Below, one piece after another: positions 1-7,201 of a stretch of 13,637 nucleotides of DNA. Every line of letters begins with the position of its first letter. Within the stretch, counting starts at the first letter, position 1. The position numbers and the translations under genes are program-made. Source of the stretch: Bacteroidota bacterium (GTDB lineage Bacteria > Bacteroidota > Bacteroidia > Flavobacteriales_F > PHOS-HE28); contig JAEZDL010000026.1 of NCBI GenBank assembly GCA_023418095.1, positions 1 to 13,637 on the forward strand. The letters run 5' to 3'. The notes under the pieces are model-generated. The model was not told the DNA's origin, made no database searches, and saw only the letters and a list, made by a program, of their open reading frames with translations.

Positions 1-188
1 TCCCTTGGCGGGGTGGAAAGGTCACTCCTTCACTATTCTTCGTGAACGATCATTCCTTCGATCTCGTTCCGATCCGGATCATTACTGCGATCGTTCAAAA
101 CTTTTCCCGACAGAAAATTTGGCGATCCGGAATGGCTGTGGTTAATTGTGCGTCAGTTAATCGACAGAAAACCCGTCAAGCCGCCAGG

Positions 189-641
189 ATGCTCAAGGAA
201 GGGGATAAGGCGCCGGAACTTTCCGGAATGGATCAGGATGGAAAGCCTGTTTCCTTAAGCGACTATAAGGGAAAGAAACTCGTGCTTTTCTTCTATCCGA
301 AGGACAATACGCCTGGTTGTACGGCACAAGCTTGCAGTCTGCGCGACGAGCATGATGAACTTCTGGAGGCCGGTTATGAAGTACTCGGCGTAAGCGCCGA
401 TTCACAGCGCAAGCACCGTAACTTCATCGCGAAGTACGATCTGCCTTTCCGCCTGCTCTCCGATCCCGATCGACGCACGATAAATGCGTATGGCGTCTGG
501 GGACAAAAGAAATTCATGGGGATCACCTTCGAAGGCATTATCCGCACCACTTTCCTGATCGATGGGAAGGGAAGGATCGAACGGATCATCCGCGACGTGA
601 ACACGAAAGAGCATGCAGCGCAGGTGCTTCAGGGCAACTGA
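189..641 (+). CDS. bcp: Thioredoxin-dependent thiol peroxidase (Bcp/PrxQ-type peroxiredoxin)
   Basis: A 150-residue cytoplasmic peroxiredoxin that reduces hydroperoxides using thioredoxin as electron donor. The protein opens MLKEGDKAPELSG, as expected for the family. The active site is at about residues 38-50, within YPKDNTPGCTAQAC: the peroxidatic Cys follows PG, and the second Cys four residues later is the usual PrxQ/Bcp resolving Cys. The conserved LLSDPDR and TTFLIDGKGRI segments follow. The frame is open further upstream to 42, but that extra sequence resembles no peroxiredoxin, so the ATG at 189 is chosen; an ATG at 132 is the alternative. The stop is 36 bases before recA, so the two are probably co-transcribed. 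A thioredoxin that could serve it is encoded at 3647. Identity is clear; only the start is uncertain. Confidence 0.93.
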   Translation: MLKEGDKAPELSGMDQDGKPVSLSDYKGKKLVLFFYPKDNTPGCTAQACSLRDEHDELLEAGYEVLGVSADSQRKHRNFIAKYDLPFRLLSDPDRRTINAYGVWGQKKFMGITFEGIIRTTFLIDGKGRIERIIRDVNTKEHAAQVLQGN

Positions 642-677
642 CCGATCGAACAAGAGAACAACACAACACGAACCACA

Positions 678-1694
678 ATGGCAGAGATCAACAAGGACAA
701 GCTGAAGGCGCTTCAACTTACAATGGACAAGATGGAGAAGACCTTCGGGAAAGGCGCCATCATGAAACTCGGCGACGATGCCGTGGAGCAGGTGGAAGTG
801 ATCCCCAGCGGAAGCATCGGGCTGGATCTCGCGCTGGGCGTTGGTGGTTATCCGAAAGGCCGCATCATTGAGATCTACGGTCCGGAATCATCGGGTAAGA
901 CCACGCTTGCGATCCATGCGATCGCCGAAGCGCAGAAGCGCGGTGGCATCGCGGCCATCATCGATGCGGAACATGCTTTCGATCGGTTCTATGCCGAAGC
1001 GCTGGGCGTGGATACCGAGAACCTGCTGATCAGCCAGCCGGATAATGGCGAACAGGCCCTGGAGATCGCCGACAACCTGATTCGTTCCGGCGCCATCGAT
1101 CTGCTGGTGGTGGACAGTGTCGCCGCGCTTACGCCACGTGCCGAGATCGAAGGAGAGATGGGCGACAGCGCCGTGGGCATGCAGGCGCGCTTGATGAGCA
1201 AGGCCTTGCGAAAGCTCACCGGTACCATCAGCAAGACCGGTTGCTGCTGCATCTTCATCAACCAGCTTCGGGAGAAGATCGGCGTGATGTTCGGCAATCC
1301 GGAAACGACCACCGGCGGTAATGCCTTGAAGTTCTATTCCACGATCCGCCTGGATATCCGCCGTGCCACCCAGATCAAGGATGGAGAGAACGCGATCGGG
1401 AACCGCACCAAGGTGAAAGTGGTGAAGAACAAGGTGGCCCCGCCGTTCAAGAAGGCCGAGTTCGACATCATGTTCGGCAAAGGCGTGAGCAAGACCGGCG
1501 AGATCATCGACATGGGCGTGGAGATGAACATCATCAAGAAGAGCGGAAGCTGGTTCAGCTACATGGACAACAAGCTCGGCCAGGGCCGTGACATGGTGCG
1601 CCAATTGCTCGAGGATAACGAGGAGCTTTGCGAAGAACTTGAGAACAAGATCAAGGAAGCGGTGGCTGCTGGATCGGCACCGGTAACGGCCTGA
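678..1694 (+). CDS. recA: Recombinase RecA
   Basis: A 338-residue RecA, the ATP-dependent strand-exchange protein of homologous recombination and SOS signalling. The N-terminal helix (KLKALQLTMDKMEKTFGKG) is typical. Walker A GPESSGKT lies at residues 68-75 and Walker B LLVVDS at about 142-147. The L1 region (EIEGEMGDSAVGMQAR) and the L2 region (FINQLREKIGVMFGNPETTT) are intact, followed by GGNALKFY. The C-terminal domain is complete and ends in a short Ala-rich tail. Length is normal. Three consecutive Cys (TGCCCIF) precede the L2 strand, where one or two are more usual. The leader is only 36 bases and A/C-rich with no Shine-Dalgarno, so expression probably comes from the bcp promoter. A hairpin follows the stop. 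Confidence 0.99.
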   Translation: MAEINKDKLKALQLTMDKMEKTFGKGAIMKLGDDAVEQVEVIPSGSIGLDLALGVGGYPKGRIIEIYGPESSGKTTLAIHAIAEAQKRGGIAAIIDAEHAFDRFYAEALGVDTENLLISQPDNGEQALEIADNLIRSGAIDLLVVDSVAALTPRAEIEGEMGDSAVGMQARLMSKALRKLTGTISKTGCCCIFINQLREKIGVMFGNPETTTGGNALKFYSTIRLDIRRATQIKDGENAIGNRTKVKVVKNKVAPPFKKAEFDIMFGKGVSKTGEIIDMGVEMNIIKKSGSWFSYMDNKLGQGRDMVRQLLEDNEELCEELENKIKEAVAAGSAPVTA

Positions 1695-1707
1695 TCTTCC
1701 CATCGGC

Positions 1708-1715
1708 TACTTTTG
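1708..1715 (+). promoter_or_regulatory. Bacteroidota -7 box for the TPR lipoprotein gene
   Basis: TACTTTTG matches TAnnTTTG exactly and lies 39 bases before the ATG at 1755. I see no TTG at the usual distance for a -33 element. It overlaps the left edge of the hairpin that follows recA, so that hairpin would fall in this transcript's 5' leader. Confidence 0.45.
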
Positions 1716-1744
1716 AAGGCCCCGGCCGATCGGCGGGGGCCTTC
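1715..1744 (+). terminator. Hairpin after recA, probable terminator
   Basis: The arms GAAGGCCCC (1715-1723) and GGGGCCTTC (1736-1744) pair over 9 bp. Beyond a G-G mismatch, an inner GCC/GGC pairs around a GATC loop. It begins 20 bases after the recA stop. There is no strong T-tract after it, only T-rich CATTCTTC, so termination efficiency is uncertain. Confidence 0.55.
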
Positions 1745-1754
1745 GCATTCTTCA

Positions 1755-2780
1755 ATGATCAGGCAACTTCTTCCCGTTCTTCTTACACTCGTGATCCTCC
1801 TTCCCTCCTGCAAGGATGGTGTTGGAGTACCGGAGCAGGAAGAGGAAGGGATCGACCAGCAATTGGTGGATCTGGACAGGCGGATCCTTGCTTCACCCAG
1901 GGACGCTGCGCTCTTTGCCGATCGGGCCCGGCTGAATGAAAAGAGGGACAGCATCACGCTGGCCTACAACGACTGGTCGCGGGCGATCGCGCTTGATAGC
2001 AACAACAGCGAGTTCCACCAGGGGATCGGTGATCTGTATTTCCGGAAGATCCGCATGGAAGAGGCGGAGGGTCACTTGCGTAAAGCTGCCCGACTCGATC
2101 AAAAGGATCCGGCCCCAAGATTGAAGCTTGCTGAGATCAAGCTGTTACAAAGGGAATACAATGAGGCCATGGGTTGGGCGAACGATGCGCTCCGCCTGGA
2201 CCAACAGAACGCGAAAGGGTATTTCCTAAAAGGCTGGATCCACATGGAATCCGGCGATACGGCGCTTGCGATCAGCAGTTACCGTACCGCGGTGGAACAA
2301 GATCCAACCATGCACGATGCCTTTGTGCAATTGGGCGTTCTGCACGGGGCGAAGCGCGATCCGCTGGCACTTCAGTATTACAACACAGCATTGGACCTGC
2401 AGCCGAACAGCACGGAAACCTTATACGGCCTGGGCATGTTCGCTCAGGAGAACGGCATGGACAGTCTCGCGCTCAAGTGCTACGATCGGATCAAGGAACT
2501 AGATCCCGACAACGTGCTCGCCTGGTATAATACGGGATACATCATGCTCGAGCATTTGCAGGACAGCAGGGCGGCGCGCCAGCAGTTCGCAAAGGCTATT
2601 GCGCTGGCACCAATGTTCCCGGAAGCCTATTACAACCGCGGCCTCACCTACGAGATCGATGGAATGCTCGATAGTGCCTTCGTGGATTACAGGCAGACGC
2701 TTGCGATCGTACCGGATTATACCCCGGCCGCGAATGGCATGGAACGGCTCCAGTCAAAGGGCTTGCGCATTCAGCGCTAG
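1755..2780 (+). CDS. TPR-repeat lipoprotein
   Basis: A 341-residue predicted lipoprotein. A hydrophobic signal ends in LLPSC at residues 15-19, a lipobox, so the mature protein starts at a lipidated Cys followed by an acidic linker (PEQEEEG). The rest, about residues 35-335, is a run of roughly eight tetratricopeptide repeats recognisable by the W/L-G-Y-A-P spacing, for example GYFLKGWIHMESGDTALAIS and AYYNRGLTYEIDGMLDSAF. Such solenoids bind proteins, commonly on the periplasmic face of a membrane; no partner can be named. The frame is open to a TTG at 1713, but the ATG at 1755 places the signal peptide at the N-terminus. The stop is 2 bases from the convergent neighbour's stop. Exact function is unknown. 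Confidence 0.85.
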   Translation: MIRQLLPVLLTLVILLPSCKDGVGVPEQEEEGIDQQLVDLDRRILASPRDAALFADRARLNEKRDSITLAYNDWSRAIALDSNNSEFHQGIGDLYFRKIRMEEAEGHLRKAARLDQKDPAPRLKLAEIKLLQREYNEAMGWANDALRLDQQNAKGYFLKGWIHMESGDTALAISSYRTAVEQDPTMHDAFVQLGVLHGAKRDPLALQYYNTALDLQPNSTETLYGLGMFAQENGMDSLALKCYDRIKELDPDNVLAWYNTGYIMLEHLQDSRAARQQFAKAIALAPMFPEAYYNRGLTYEIDGMLDSAFVDYRQTLAIVPDYTPAANGMERLQSKGLRIQR

Positions 2781-2782
2781 GG

Positions 2783-3181
2783 TCAGCGTTTGTTCCGGCT
2801 CTGCGGAAGCTCCATAAGCACCGTGCCGCGGCCCATCACGAAGAACCTGCGTACCACCATGCCTGCAGGCGTATGTGCACGCACCGTCCAGGTGCCACGC
2901 GAAAGTTTCTTCACGTTGATCGTTTCCAACTCACCTATGCTGCGCGTCTGCTTCACTTTTCCGCGCGCGTTCAACAGATCCAGCCGGTAGGTGCCTTCGG
3001 GCAGGCCAAGTCCGATCTCTCCGGGAACCACGGGTTCAAGGAAGTTGATCCGCAGGTCATCCGCGGTCCTGGCCGGTGCTTTCCTGGGTACATAAGCCAC
3101 GCGATCATCAGTGCTTTGCGCGCTGGCCTTCCCGATCGAAAGGGTTGCGATCAGGATCGAAATGGCCATGATCTTTTTCAT
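2783..3181 (-). CDS. Small secreted protein with T9SS-sorting-domain-like beta-sandwich
   Basis: A 132-residue protein with a cleavable signal peptide (MKKIMAISILIATLS..ASAQS). The mature part is beta-rich, and its last 80 residues (EGTYRLDLLNARGKVKQ, then INVKKLSRGTWTVRA, then VVRRFFVMG) resemble the layout of Bacteroidota C-terminal secretion or adhesion beta-sandwich domains: a G-x-Y/W strand, a turn with GK, and a final hydrophobic strand. It may be exported to the periplasm or surface; I do not recognise a specific family. The ATG at 3181 is preferred over 3190 because TAAATGTG, one mismatch from TAnnTTTG, lies four bases upstream of it (3186-3193). Convergent with the TPR gene and divergent from the rhodanese gene. 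Confidence 0.72.
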   Translation of the reverse strand: MKKIMAISILIATLSIGKASAQSTDDRVAYVPRKAPARTADDLRINFLEPVVPGEIGLGLPEGTYRLDLLNARGKVKQTRSIGELETINVKKLSRGTWTVRAHTPAGMVVRRFFVMGRGTVLMELPQSRNKR

Positions 3182-3185
3182 CGCG

Positions 3186-3193
3186 CACATTTA
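3186..3193 (-). promoter_or_regulatory. -7-like box of the 2783-3181 gene
   Basis: Read on the minus strand this is TAAATGTG, one mismatch from TAnnTTTG, ending four bases before the start codon. It implies a leaderless or very short-leader transcript. Confidence 0.35.
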
Positions 3194-3247
3194 CGATCGC
3201 GTCGCCGTAAATGTTACGTGGCCGGAACAATTCGGCCAGATCGATGC

Positions 3248-3255
3248 GATCTTTG
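3248..3255 (+). promoter_or_regulatory. -7-like box of the rhodanese-thioredoxin operon
   Basis: GATCTTTG (first base off the TAnnTTTG consensus) ends three bases before the ATG at 3259. If used, it excludes the upstream ATG at 3244 as a start. Confidence 0.35.
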
Positions 3256-3258
3256 TGT

Positions 3259-3639
3259 ATGCGCCATACGTTATCGCTACTCGCAATGCTGTTCGTGCTC
3301 GTCACTTCAGCTCAAAAAGGTTCAACACAGCCCGAACTCGGGCCCGATGAATTCAAGGCCGCGATCGATCGGCCTGGTGTGCAATTGATCGATGTGCGTA
3401 CACCGAACGAATATGCTGCAGGACATATCCCCGGCAGCACCAACATCGATTGGACCGCGCCGGATTACGAGACCACGTTCGTGAAGCTCGATCCCGATCG
3501 CCCCGTGCTTCTCTATTGTGCGATGGGCGGGCGCAGTGAACAGGCTTTGGAATACCTCATCTCCAAAGGTTACAAGGTGCAGCACCTCGAAGGTGGTTTC
3601 AATGCATGGAAGGAAGAAGGAGGAGCAGTTGAAAAATGA
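3259..3639 (+). CDS. Exported rhodanese-like sulfurtransferase domain protein
   Basis: A 126-residue single-domain rhodanese. After a signal peptide (MRHTLSLLAMLFVLVTSAQ) comes one complete rhodanese fold: LGPDEFKAAI, VQLIDVRTPNEYAAGHIPGS with the CH2A-like DVR motif, and the active-site loop LLYCAMGGRS with Cys at about residue 87. GYKVQHLEGGFNAWKEEG closes the domain. Rhodaneses move sulfane sulfur between thiols; the natural donor and acceptor here are unknown. The six-residue loop CAMGGR is typical of active sulfurtransferases. The start at 3259 is chosen from the signal peptide and the promoter-like box; 3244 would add five residues. The thioredoxin gene begins seven bases after the stop, so the pair is almost certainly an operon. 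Confidence 0.88.
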   Translation: MRHTLSLLAMLFVLVTSAQKGSTQPELGPDEFKAAIDRPGVQLIDVRTPNEYAAGHIPGSTNIDWTAPDYETTFVKLDPDRPVLLYCAMGGRSEQALEYLISKGYKVQHLEGGFNAWKEEGGAVEK

Positions 3640-3646
3640 GATCGAA

Positions 3647-3946
3647 ATGGCGGACTTCAATGAACTTATAAAGAGCGAAGTGCCGTTGCTCGTGGATTTC
3701 CACGCGGAATGGTGCGGACCATGCAAGGCCCAGGCGCCGATCCTGCAGGAATTGGCGAAGAAGCTGGGCGATCGGGCGCGCATCATCAAGGTGGATGTCG
3801 ATCGTAATCCGCAGGCTGCCGCCCGTTACAACGTTCAAGGGGTTCCCACATTACTGATCTTCCAGAAAGGCAAATTGCTGTGGCGCGGAAGCGGCGTGAG
3901 GCAGGCCGATGAACTGGAGGCACGGCTTCTCGCAGCGGCGGAATGA
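3647..3946 (+). CDS. Thioredoxin family protein
   Basis: A 99-residue thioredoxin with no signal peptide, hence cytoplasmic. The redox centre is WCGPC (residues 22-26), preceded by LLVDFHAE and followed by KAQAPILQEL. The conserved cis-proline is in GVPT (about Pro67), followed by LLIFQKGK. All core elements are present at normal length. It would reduce disulfides, including those of partners such as Bcp at 189-641, though that link is inference. The ATG at 3647 lies seven bases after the rhodanese stop. An in-frame ATG at 3602 inside the rhodanese gene would add a charged extension foreign to the family and is not used. It ends at a bidirectional terminator. Confidence 0.93.
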   Translation: MADFNELIKSEVPLLVDFHAEWCGPCKAQAPILQELAKKLGDRARIIKVDVDRNPQAAARYNVQGVPTLLIFQKGKLLWRGSGVRQADELEARLLAAAE

Positions 3947-3950
3947 TCGC

Positions 3951-3990
3951 AAAAAAGAAAGGCCCCGGTCCCCCGAAGCCTTTCTCTTTC
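3951..3990. terminator. Bidirectional terminator between convergent genes
   Basis: GAAAGGC (3957-3963) pairs with GCCTTTC (3978-3984), with an additional CGG/CCG pairing inside the loop. The plus side runs into TCTTTC. The minus side runs into six Ts (AAAAAA at 3951-3956 on the plus strand). It lies between the thioredoxin stop (3946) and the stop of the minus-strand barrel gene (4005), so it can serve both. Confidence 0.72.
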
Positions 3991-4004
3991 ATCCGCCGGT
4001 CGTA

Positions 4005-4613
4005 TCAATCATCATTCCCGAGATTGATCCCCACCGTTACGCCGTACGTGATGTAACGGCTCGCCAGATCGCCCAGCACCAGGTCATCCTTGAACACCCG
4101 GCTCAGTCCGAAACTGGCGCTCGGTTCCAGCGTGAAATAACCCATGTCGAATCCGATCGATGCATCCCAGTTGAGCGTTCCGCTGCGGAAGTCGCCCTGA
4201 TCGATCGTTGCTTCATCATGCCTGTTGTCCACGCCGAGCAGAACATCGTAGCTCGGTCCCATCGCCACGCGCACGTCGAACTGGTACGTATCGATCAGGC
4301 GATAACCGAGCATGCCGCGCAGTTTCAGGTTGGTGCGCACCAGGTCATCTTCGATCGCGATCGTGTCGTTGAAGGTCTGTTTCATCATGGTCGCATTCCT
4401 TCCAAAGAAAGCGCCTGGTTGGAAGTAGGTGCGATCGCCGAAACGCATGTCAAGGCCGATCTGCCAGCCTGCGGCCGCGCGGTATTCGATCGTTGGAAGC
4501 CCCGGGTTGGTCATCTGCTGGTAGGTGATCCCCACCTGCGGATTCACCTGGAATTGCGCTTGCGCGATCGCGGTGGTGATCGCCGCTGCAACTAAAAGAA
4601 TGCTTTTCTTCAT
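4005..4613 (-). CDS. Small outer-membrane beta-barrel protein (porin-family-like)
   Basis: A 202-residue protein with a signal peptide (MKKSILLVAAAITTAIAQAQ). The mature part alternates amphipathic strands rich in aromatic and Gly residues: VGITYQQM, GWQIGLDMRFG, TYFQPGAFFGRN, LKLRGMLGYRLI, FDVRVAMGPSYDVLLG, GFDMGYFTLEPSASFGLS, RYITYGVTVGINLG. This matches the eight-stranded OmpA/OmpW-like 'outer membrane beta-barrel' or PorT-type families common in Bacteroidota. The last strand ends in INLGNDD rather than the canonical terminal aromatic. It probably sits in the outer membrane; a transported substrate cannot be assigned. I see no clear -7 box in the 60 bases before its ATG. It is divergent from the hydrolase gene at 4712. 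Confidence 0.82.
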   Translation of the reverse strand: MKKSILLVAAAITTAIAQAQFQVNPQVGITYQQMTNPGLPTIEYRAAAGWQIGLDMRFGDRTYFQPGAFFGRNATMMKQTFNDTIAIEDDLVRTNLKLRGMLGYRLIDTYQFDVRVAMGPSYDVLLGVDNRHDEATIDQGDFRSGTLNWDASIGFDMGYFTLEPSASFGLSRVFKDDLVLGDLASRYITYGVTVGINLGNDD

Positions 4614-4693
4614 GACTTCGTGCTTGATGATCGCCCATTAACGAACCGTATGCCATTTTTTGTTCTTCCTTGATCGGCGCGGGTTCCAGCCCG

Positions 4694-4700
4694 TATCTTG
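4694..4700 (+). promoter_or_regulatory. -7-like box of the hydrolase gene
   Basis: TATCTTG is one T short of TAnnTTTG. A TTG at 4670-4672 is 21 bases upstream, a plausible -33 element. The ATG at 4712 follows 11 bases later. Confidence 0.4.
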
Positions 4701-4711
4701 TCGATCTGAAA

Positions 4712-5932
4712 ATGGGATCACAAAGGTTGAAGCTCATTCCATCACTGCTTTCGATCCTTCTTCCGGTGTGGATGATGGCACAGGATTGTGCCGGTGGCCG
4801 CTATCGCGATGCGATCTTCACCGATGTGCTGCGGACGAACGCGATCGCCTTCGGTAGCAATACCGGCGTTTCAGGCGGCCAGCAGGTCCTGTATCTCGAT
4901 GTCTATCGTCCGGTGAACGATCCGGCCATTGAAAGACCGGTGGTCATCGTCGCTTTCGGCGGATCGTTCATATCCGGCAACAGGAACGATGTGGAGATCA
5001 TTTGCAACGAATTCGCGCGTCGCGGTTATGTGGCCGTGGCCCCTGATTATCGCATCGGCCTGTTCGAGCCCGATCCGGTGAACGCCATGCTCGCCGTGAT
5101 GCGTGCTACACATGATCTGAAGGCCTGCGTGCGTTACCTGCGCCGATCGGTGGCGGAGGAAGGGAATCCCTGGAACATCGATCCAGATCGGATCATCGTG
5201 GGCGGGGTTTCGGCCGGTGCGATCGCCGCGTTGCACGCCACGTATTTGAACGAGGATGACGAGTTCCCTCCACAGATCGCTGCACTGGGCGAAAGCCTCG
5301 GTGGCGTGGAAGGCTTGAGCGGAAATGCGGGTTACCCGTCCTCAGTGGCCGCGTGCTATAGCTTCAGTGGTGCTATCGGCGATACCAGCTGGATCGATGC
5401 CGGTGCTCCGCCACTTGCCAGCATTCACGATATAGGCGATCAGGTGGTTCCATACTACACGCAGGAGTTCCTCATAGGCAATGATCCGATCGGATTGGTC
5501 GCTTCGGGCAGCCACGACATCCATCTCCGGCTGGAGCATCTCGGCATCGATCACTGCCTGCTCACCTATCCCGGGAATGGTCATGTGAGCTACCTGCTCA
5601 TCGATCCGTTCGTTGCGCTCGATCACATGTTCCACTTCACTGCCAACATGGTTTGCGGAGAAGAAGCGTACTGCGGCGCCCAGTTCGTGGATATTGAACG
5701 GATCGCAGCCGTGGCGGATAACCTGATCATCCATGATCCGGTCGATGAACGGATCATTGTCGGTGCAGTTGGTGAGGTGATGGTGATCGATGTGAGCGGT
5801 AGGTTAGTGCTTTCGGCGTTCGCCGGATCAGCGGGTACGACAGTGCATGTCGGTGCGCTTCCTCCCGGTATCTACACGGTAAGGGTGGGGGCGATGCCGA
5901 TGATCGCGCGCCAGATCATGATCACGGATTGA
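4712..5932 (+). CDS. Secreted alpha/beta hydrolase (carboxylesterase-like) with C-terminal T9SS sorting domain
   Basis: A 406-residue exported hydrolase. A signal peptide (LKLIPSLLSILLPVWMMAQ) is followed by an alpha/beta-hydrolase domain at about 25-330. VIVAFGGSF forms the oxyanion loop, APDYRIG the next strand, and GGVSAG the nucleophile elbow with Ser167. By position, HDIGDQVVPY (Asp243) and PGNGHVSY (His291) complete the triad. The last ~70 residues (VIDVSGRLVLSAF, then GALPPGIYTVRVG, then RQIMITD) match the type A sorting domain of T9SS substrates, so the enzyme should be delivered to the surface or medium. Overall it resembles the BD-FAE/esterase-lipase group; the substrate is unknown. 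A TTG start at 4670 is rejected because ATG 4712 fits the signal peptide. Confidence 0.88.
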   Translation: MGSQRLKLIPSLLSILLPVWMMAQDCAGGRYRDAIFTDVLRTNAIAFGSNTGVSGGQQVLYLDVYRPVNDPAIERPVVIVAFGGSFISGNRNDVEIICNEFARRGYVAVAPDYRIGLFEPDPVNAMLAVMRATHDLKACVRYLRRSVAEEGNPWNIDPDRIIVGGVSAGAIAALHATYLNEDDEFPPQIAALGESLGGVEGLSGNAGYPSSVAACYSFSGAIGDTSWIDAGAPPLASIHDIGDQVVPYYTQEFLIGNDPIGLVASGSHDIHLRLEHLGIDHCLLTYPGNGHVSYLLIDPFVALDHMFHFTANMVCGEEAYCGAQFVDIERIAAVADNLIIHDPVDERIIVGAVGEVMVIDVSGRLVLSAFAGSAGTTVHVGALPPGIYTVRVGAMPMIARQIMITD

Positions 5933-5941
5933 TCCGTCGCT

Positions 5942-5949
5942 CATCTTTG
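5942..5949 (+). promoter_or_regulatory. -7-like box of the flavoprotein gene
   Basis: CATCTTTG, one mismatch from TAnnTTTG, ends four bases before the ATG at 5954. No convincing -33 TTG is at the expected distance. Confidence 0.42.
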
Positions 5950-5953
5950 CGCA

Positions 5954-7186
5954 ATGCGTGTTGCAGTGATCGGAGGTGGTGCAGCGGGTTTCTTCGCGGC
6001 ACTGAGCGCAAGGCAGCATCATCCGGAGGCACGGATCACGCTGATCGAGAAAAGTGGCAAGCTGCTGAGCAAGGTGCGCATCAGCGGCGGTGGAAGATGC
6101 AACGTCACCCATCATTGCCTGGACAACAAGAAGCTTTCACGCCATTATCCGCGCGGCTCGAATTTCCTGCGGAAGGCGTTCGAGCATTTCAATGTGAAGG
6201 ACACGCTGGAATGGTTCAGCATCCGTGGCGTACAGCTCAAGACAGAGCCCGACGGCCGCATGTTCCCGATCACCGATCGGTCGGAGACCATCATCGATAC
6301 CCTGATGGATCAGGCGCGCCAGGGCCGGATCGCGATCGTGGAGAACGATGCTGTGGCCGCGTGCAGCCCGATCGGCAATGCCGAAGGCTTCGAATTGAAG
6401 TTCGCCTCCGGATCGAGCGTGATCTTCGATCGGGTGATCATCGCCACCGGCGGCAGTCCCAAACCGGATAGTTACCGCTGGTTGCAGGCGCTTGGCCACA
6501 CCATCATTCCGCCTGTGCCTTCGCTCTTCACCTTCAACATGCCCGGCGATCCGATCAGGGAATTGATGGGCGTGGTGGCCGATCCCGTTCGTGCGCGGAT
6601 CATTGGGACCGGTATCGAGACCACCGGCCCCCTCCTGATCACGCATTGGGGAATGAGCGGCCCCGCGATATTGAAATTGAGCGCATGGGGTGCGCGGATC
6701 GTGCATGATCTTGGGTATGCGTTCACGCTGCAATTGAACTGGCTCGGTGGAAGGAATGAAGAGGAGGCGAGATCGTTGCTCCAACAGAACGATCAAGAGA
6801 ACGGGCGCAAACAGATCATCAACTCCGATCCCTTCGGTCTACCGAAAAGATTGTGGGAATTCCTGTTGACCAAAGCTTCGATCCCGATCGAAAAACGGTC
6901 CGCCGAGATCGGCAGGAGGGATCGGAACCGGCTTATCGACCTGCTCACCAACGATCGCTACCAGGTAAAGGGAAAGACCACTTTCAAGGAGGAATTCGTC
7001 ACCGCCGGCGGGGTTTCCCTGGATGAAGTCGATCCGGCGACGATGCAAAGCCGCATTGTGCCGGGCCTGTATTTCGCCGGGGAGGTCCTGGACATCGATG
7101 GCATCACCGGCGGTTTCAATTTCCAGGCCGCATGGACAACCGGATCCATCGCCGGGAAGTTGTTGGCACCACGGCCTTCCGCATGA
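5954..7186 (+). CDS. BaiN/HI0933-family FAD-dependent oxidoreductase
   Basis: A 410-residue cytoplasmic flavoprotein of the HI0933/YhiN/BaiN family. The Rossmann dinucleotide motif IGGGAAGF is at residues 6-13, with an acidic residue (LIEKS, about Glu32) to bind the adenosine ribose. The family signature ISGGGRCNVTH is at 43-53. VIIATGGSPKPDS closes the FAD domain, and THWGMSGPAILKLS is also characteristic. The C-terminal GLYFAGEVLDIDGITGGFNFQAAW reconstitutes the FAD site. Length is normal. Physiological substrates of most members are unknown; BaiN acts in bile-acid dehydroxylation in gut clostridia, which should not be transferred here. It starts 21 bases after the hydrolase stop but has its own promoter-like box. 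Confidence 0.93.
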   Translation: MRVAVIGGGAAGFFAALSARQHHPEARITLIEKSGKLLSKVRISGGGRCNVTHHCLDNKKLSRHYPRGSNFLRKAFEHFNVKDTLEWFSIRGVQLKTEPDGRMFPITDRSETIIDTLMDQARQGRIAIVENDAVAACSPIGNAEGFELKFASGSSVIFDRVIIATGGSPKPDSYRWLQALGHTIIPPVPSLFTFNMPGDPIRELMGVVADPVRARIIGTGIETTGPLLITHWGMSGPAILKLSAWGARIVHDLGYAFTLQLNWLGGRNEEEARSLLQQNDQENGRKQIINSDPFGLPKRLWEFLLTKASIPIEKRSAEIGRRDRNRLIDLLTNDRYQVKGKTTFKEEFVTAGGVSLDEVDPATMQSRIVPGLYFAGEVLDIDGITGGFNFQAAWTTGSIAGKLLAPRPSA

Positions 7187-7189
7187 GCG

Positions 7190-7197
7190 TAACTTAG
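7190..7197 (+). promoter_or_regulatory. -7-like box of the lipoprotein-CDF operon
   Basis: TAACTTAG, one mismatch from TAnnTTTG, ends four bases before the ATG at 7202. Confidence 0.38.
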
Positions 7198-7201
7198 GGG
7201 A

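Noticed and set aside
108..171. Two copies of CGACAGAAAA (108-117 and 162-171) upstream of bcp
   Set aside because: Only 10 bases, with no symmetry or box spacing that would support an operator; could be chance.
888..1703. Long minus-strand open frame (271 codons) across recA
   Set aside because: Antisense shadow of a clear recA; the His/Leu-rich translation matches no family.
3909..4595. Plus-strand open frame of 228 codons across the beta-barrel gene
   Set aside because: Antisense of a protein with a clear signal peptide and barrel strands; it also runs through the terminator.
6137..6796. Minus-strand open frame of 219 codons across the flavoprotein gene
   Set aside because: Antisense shadow; the opposite strand carries all HI0933-family motifs.
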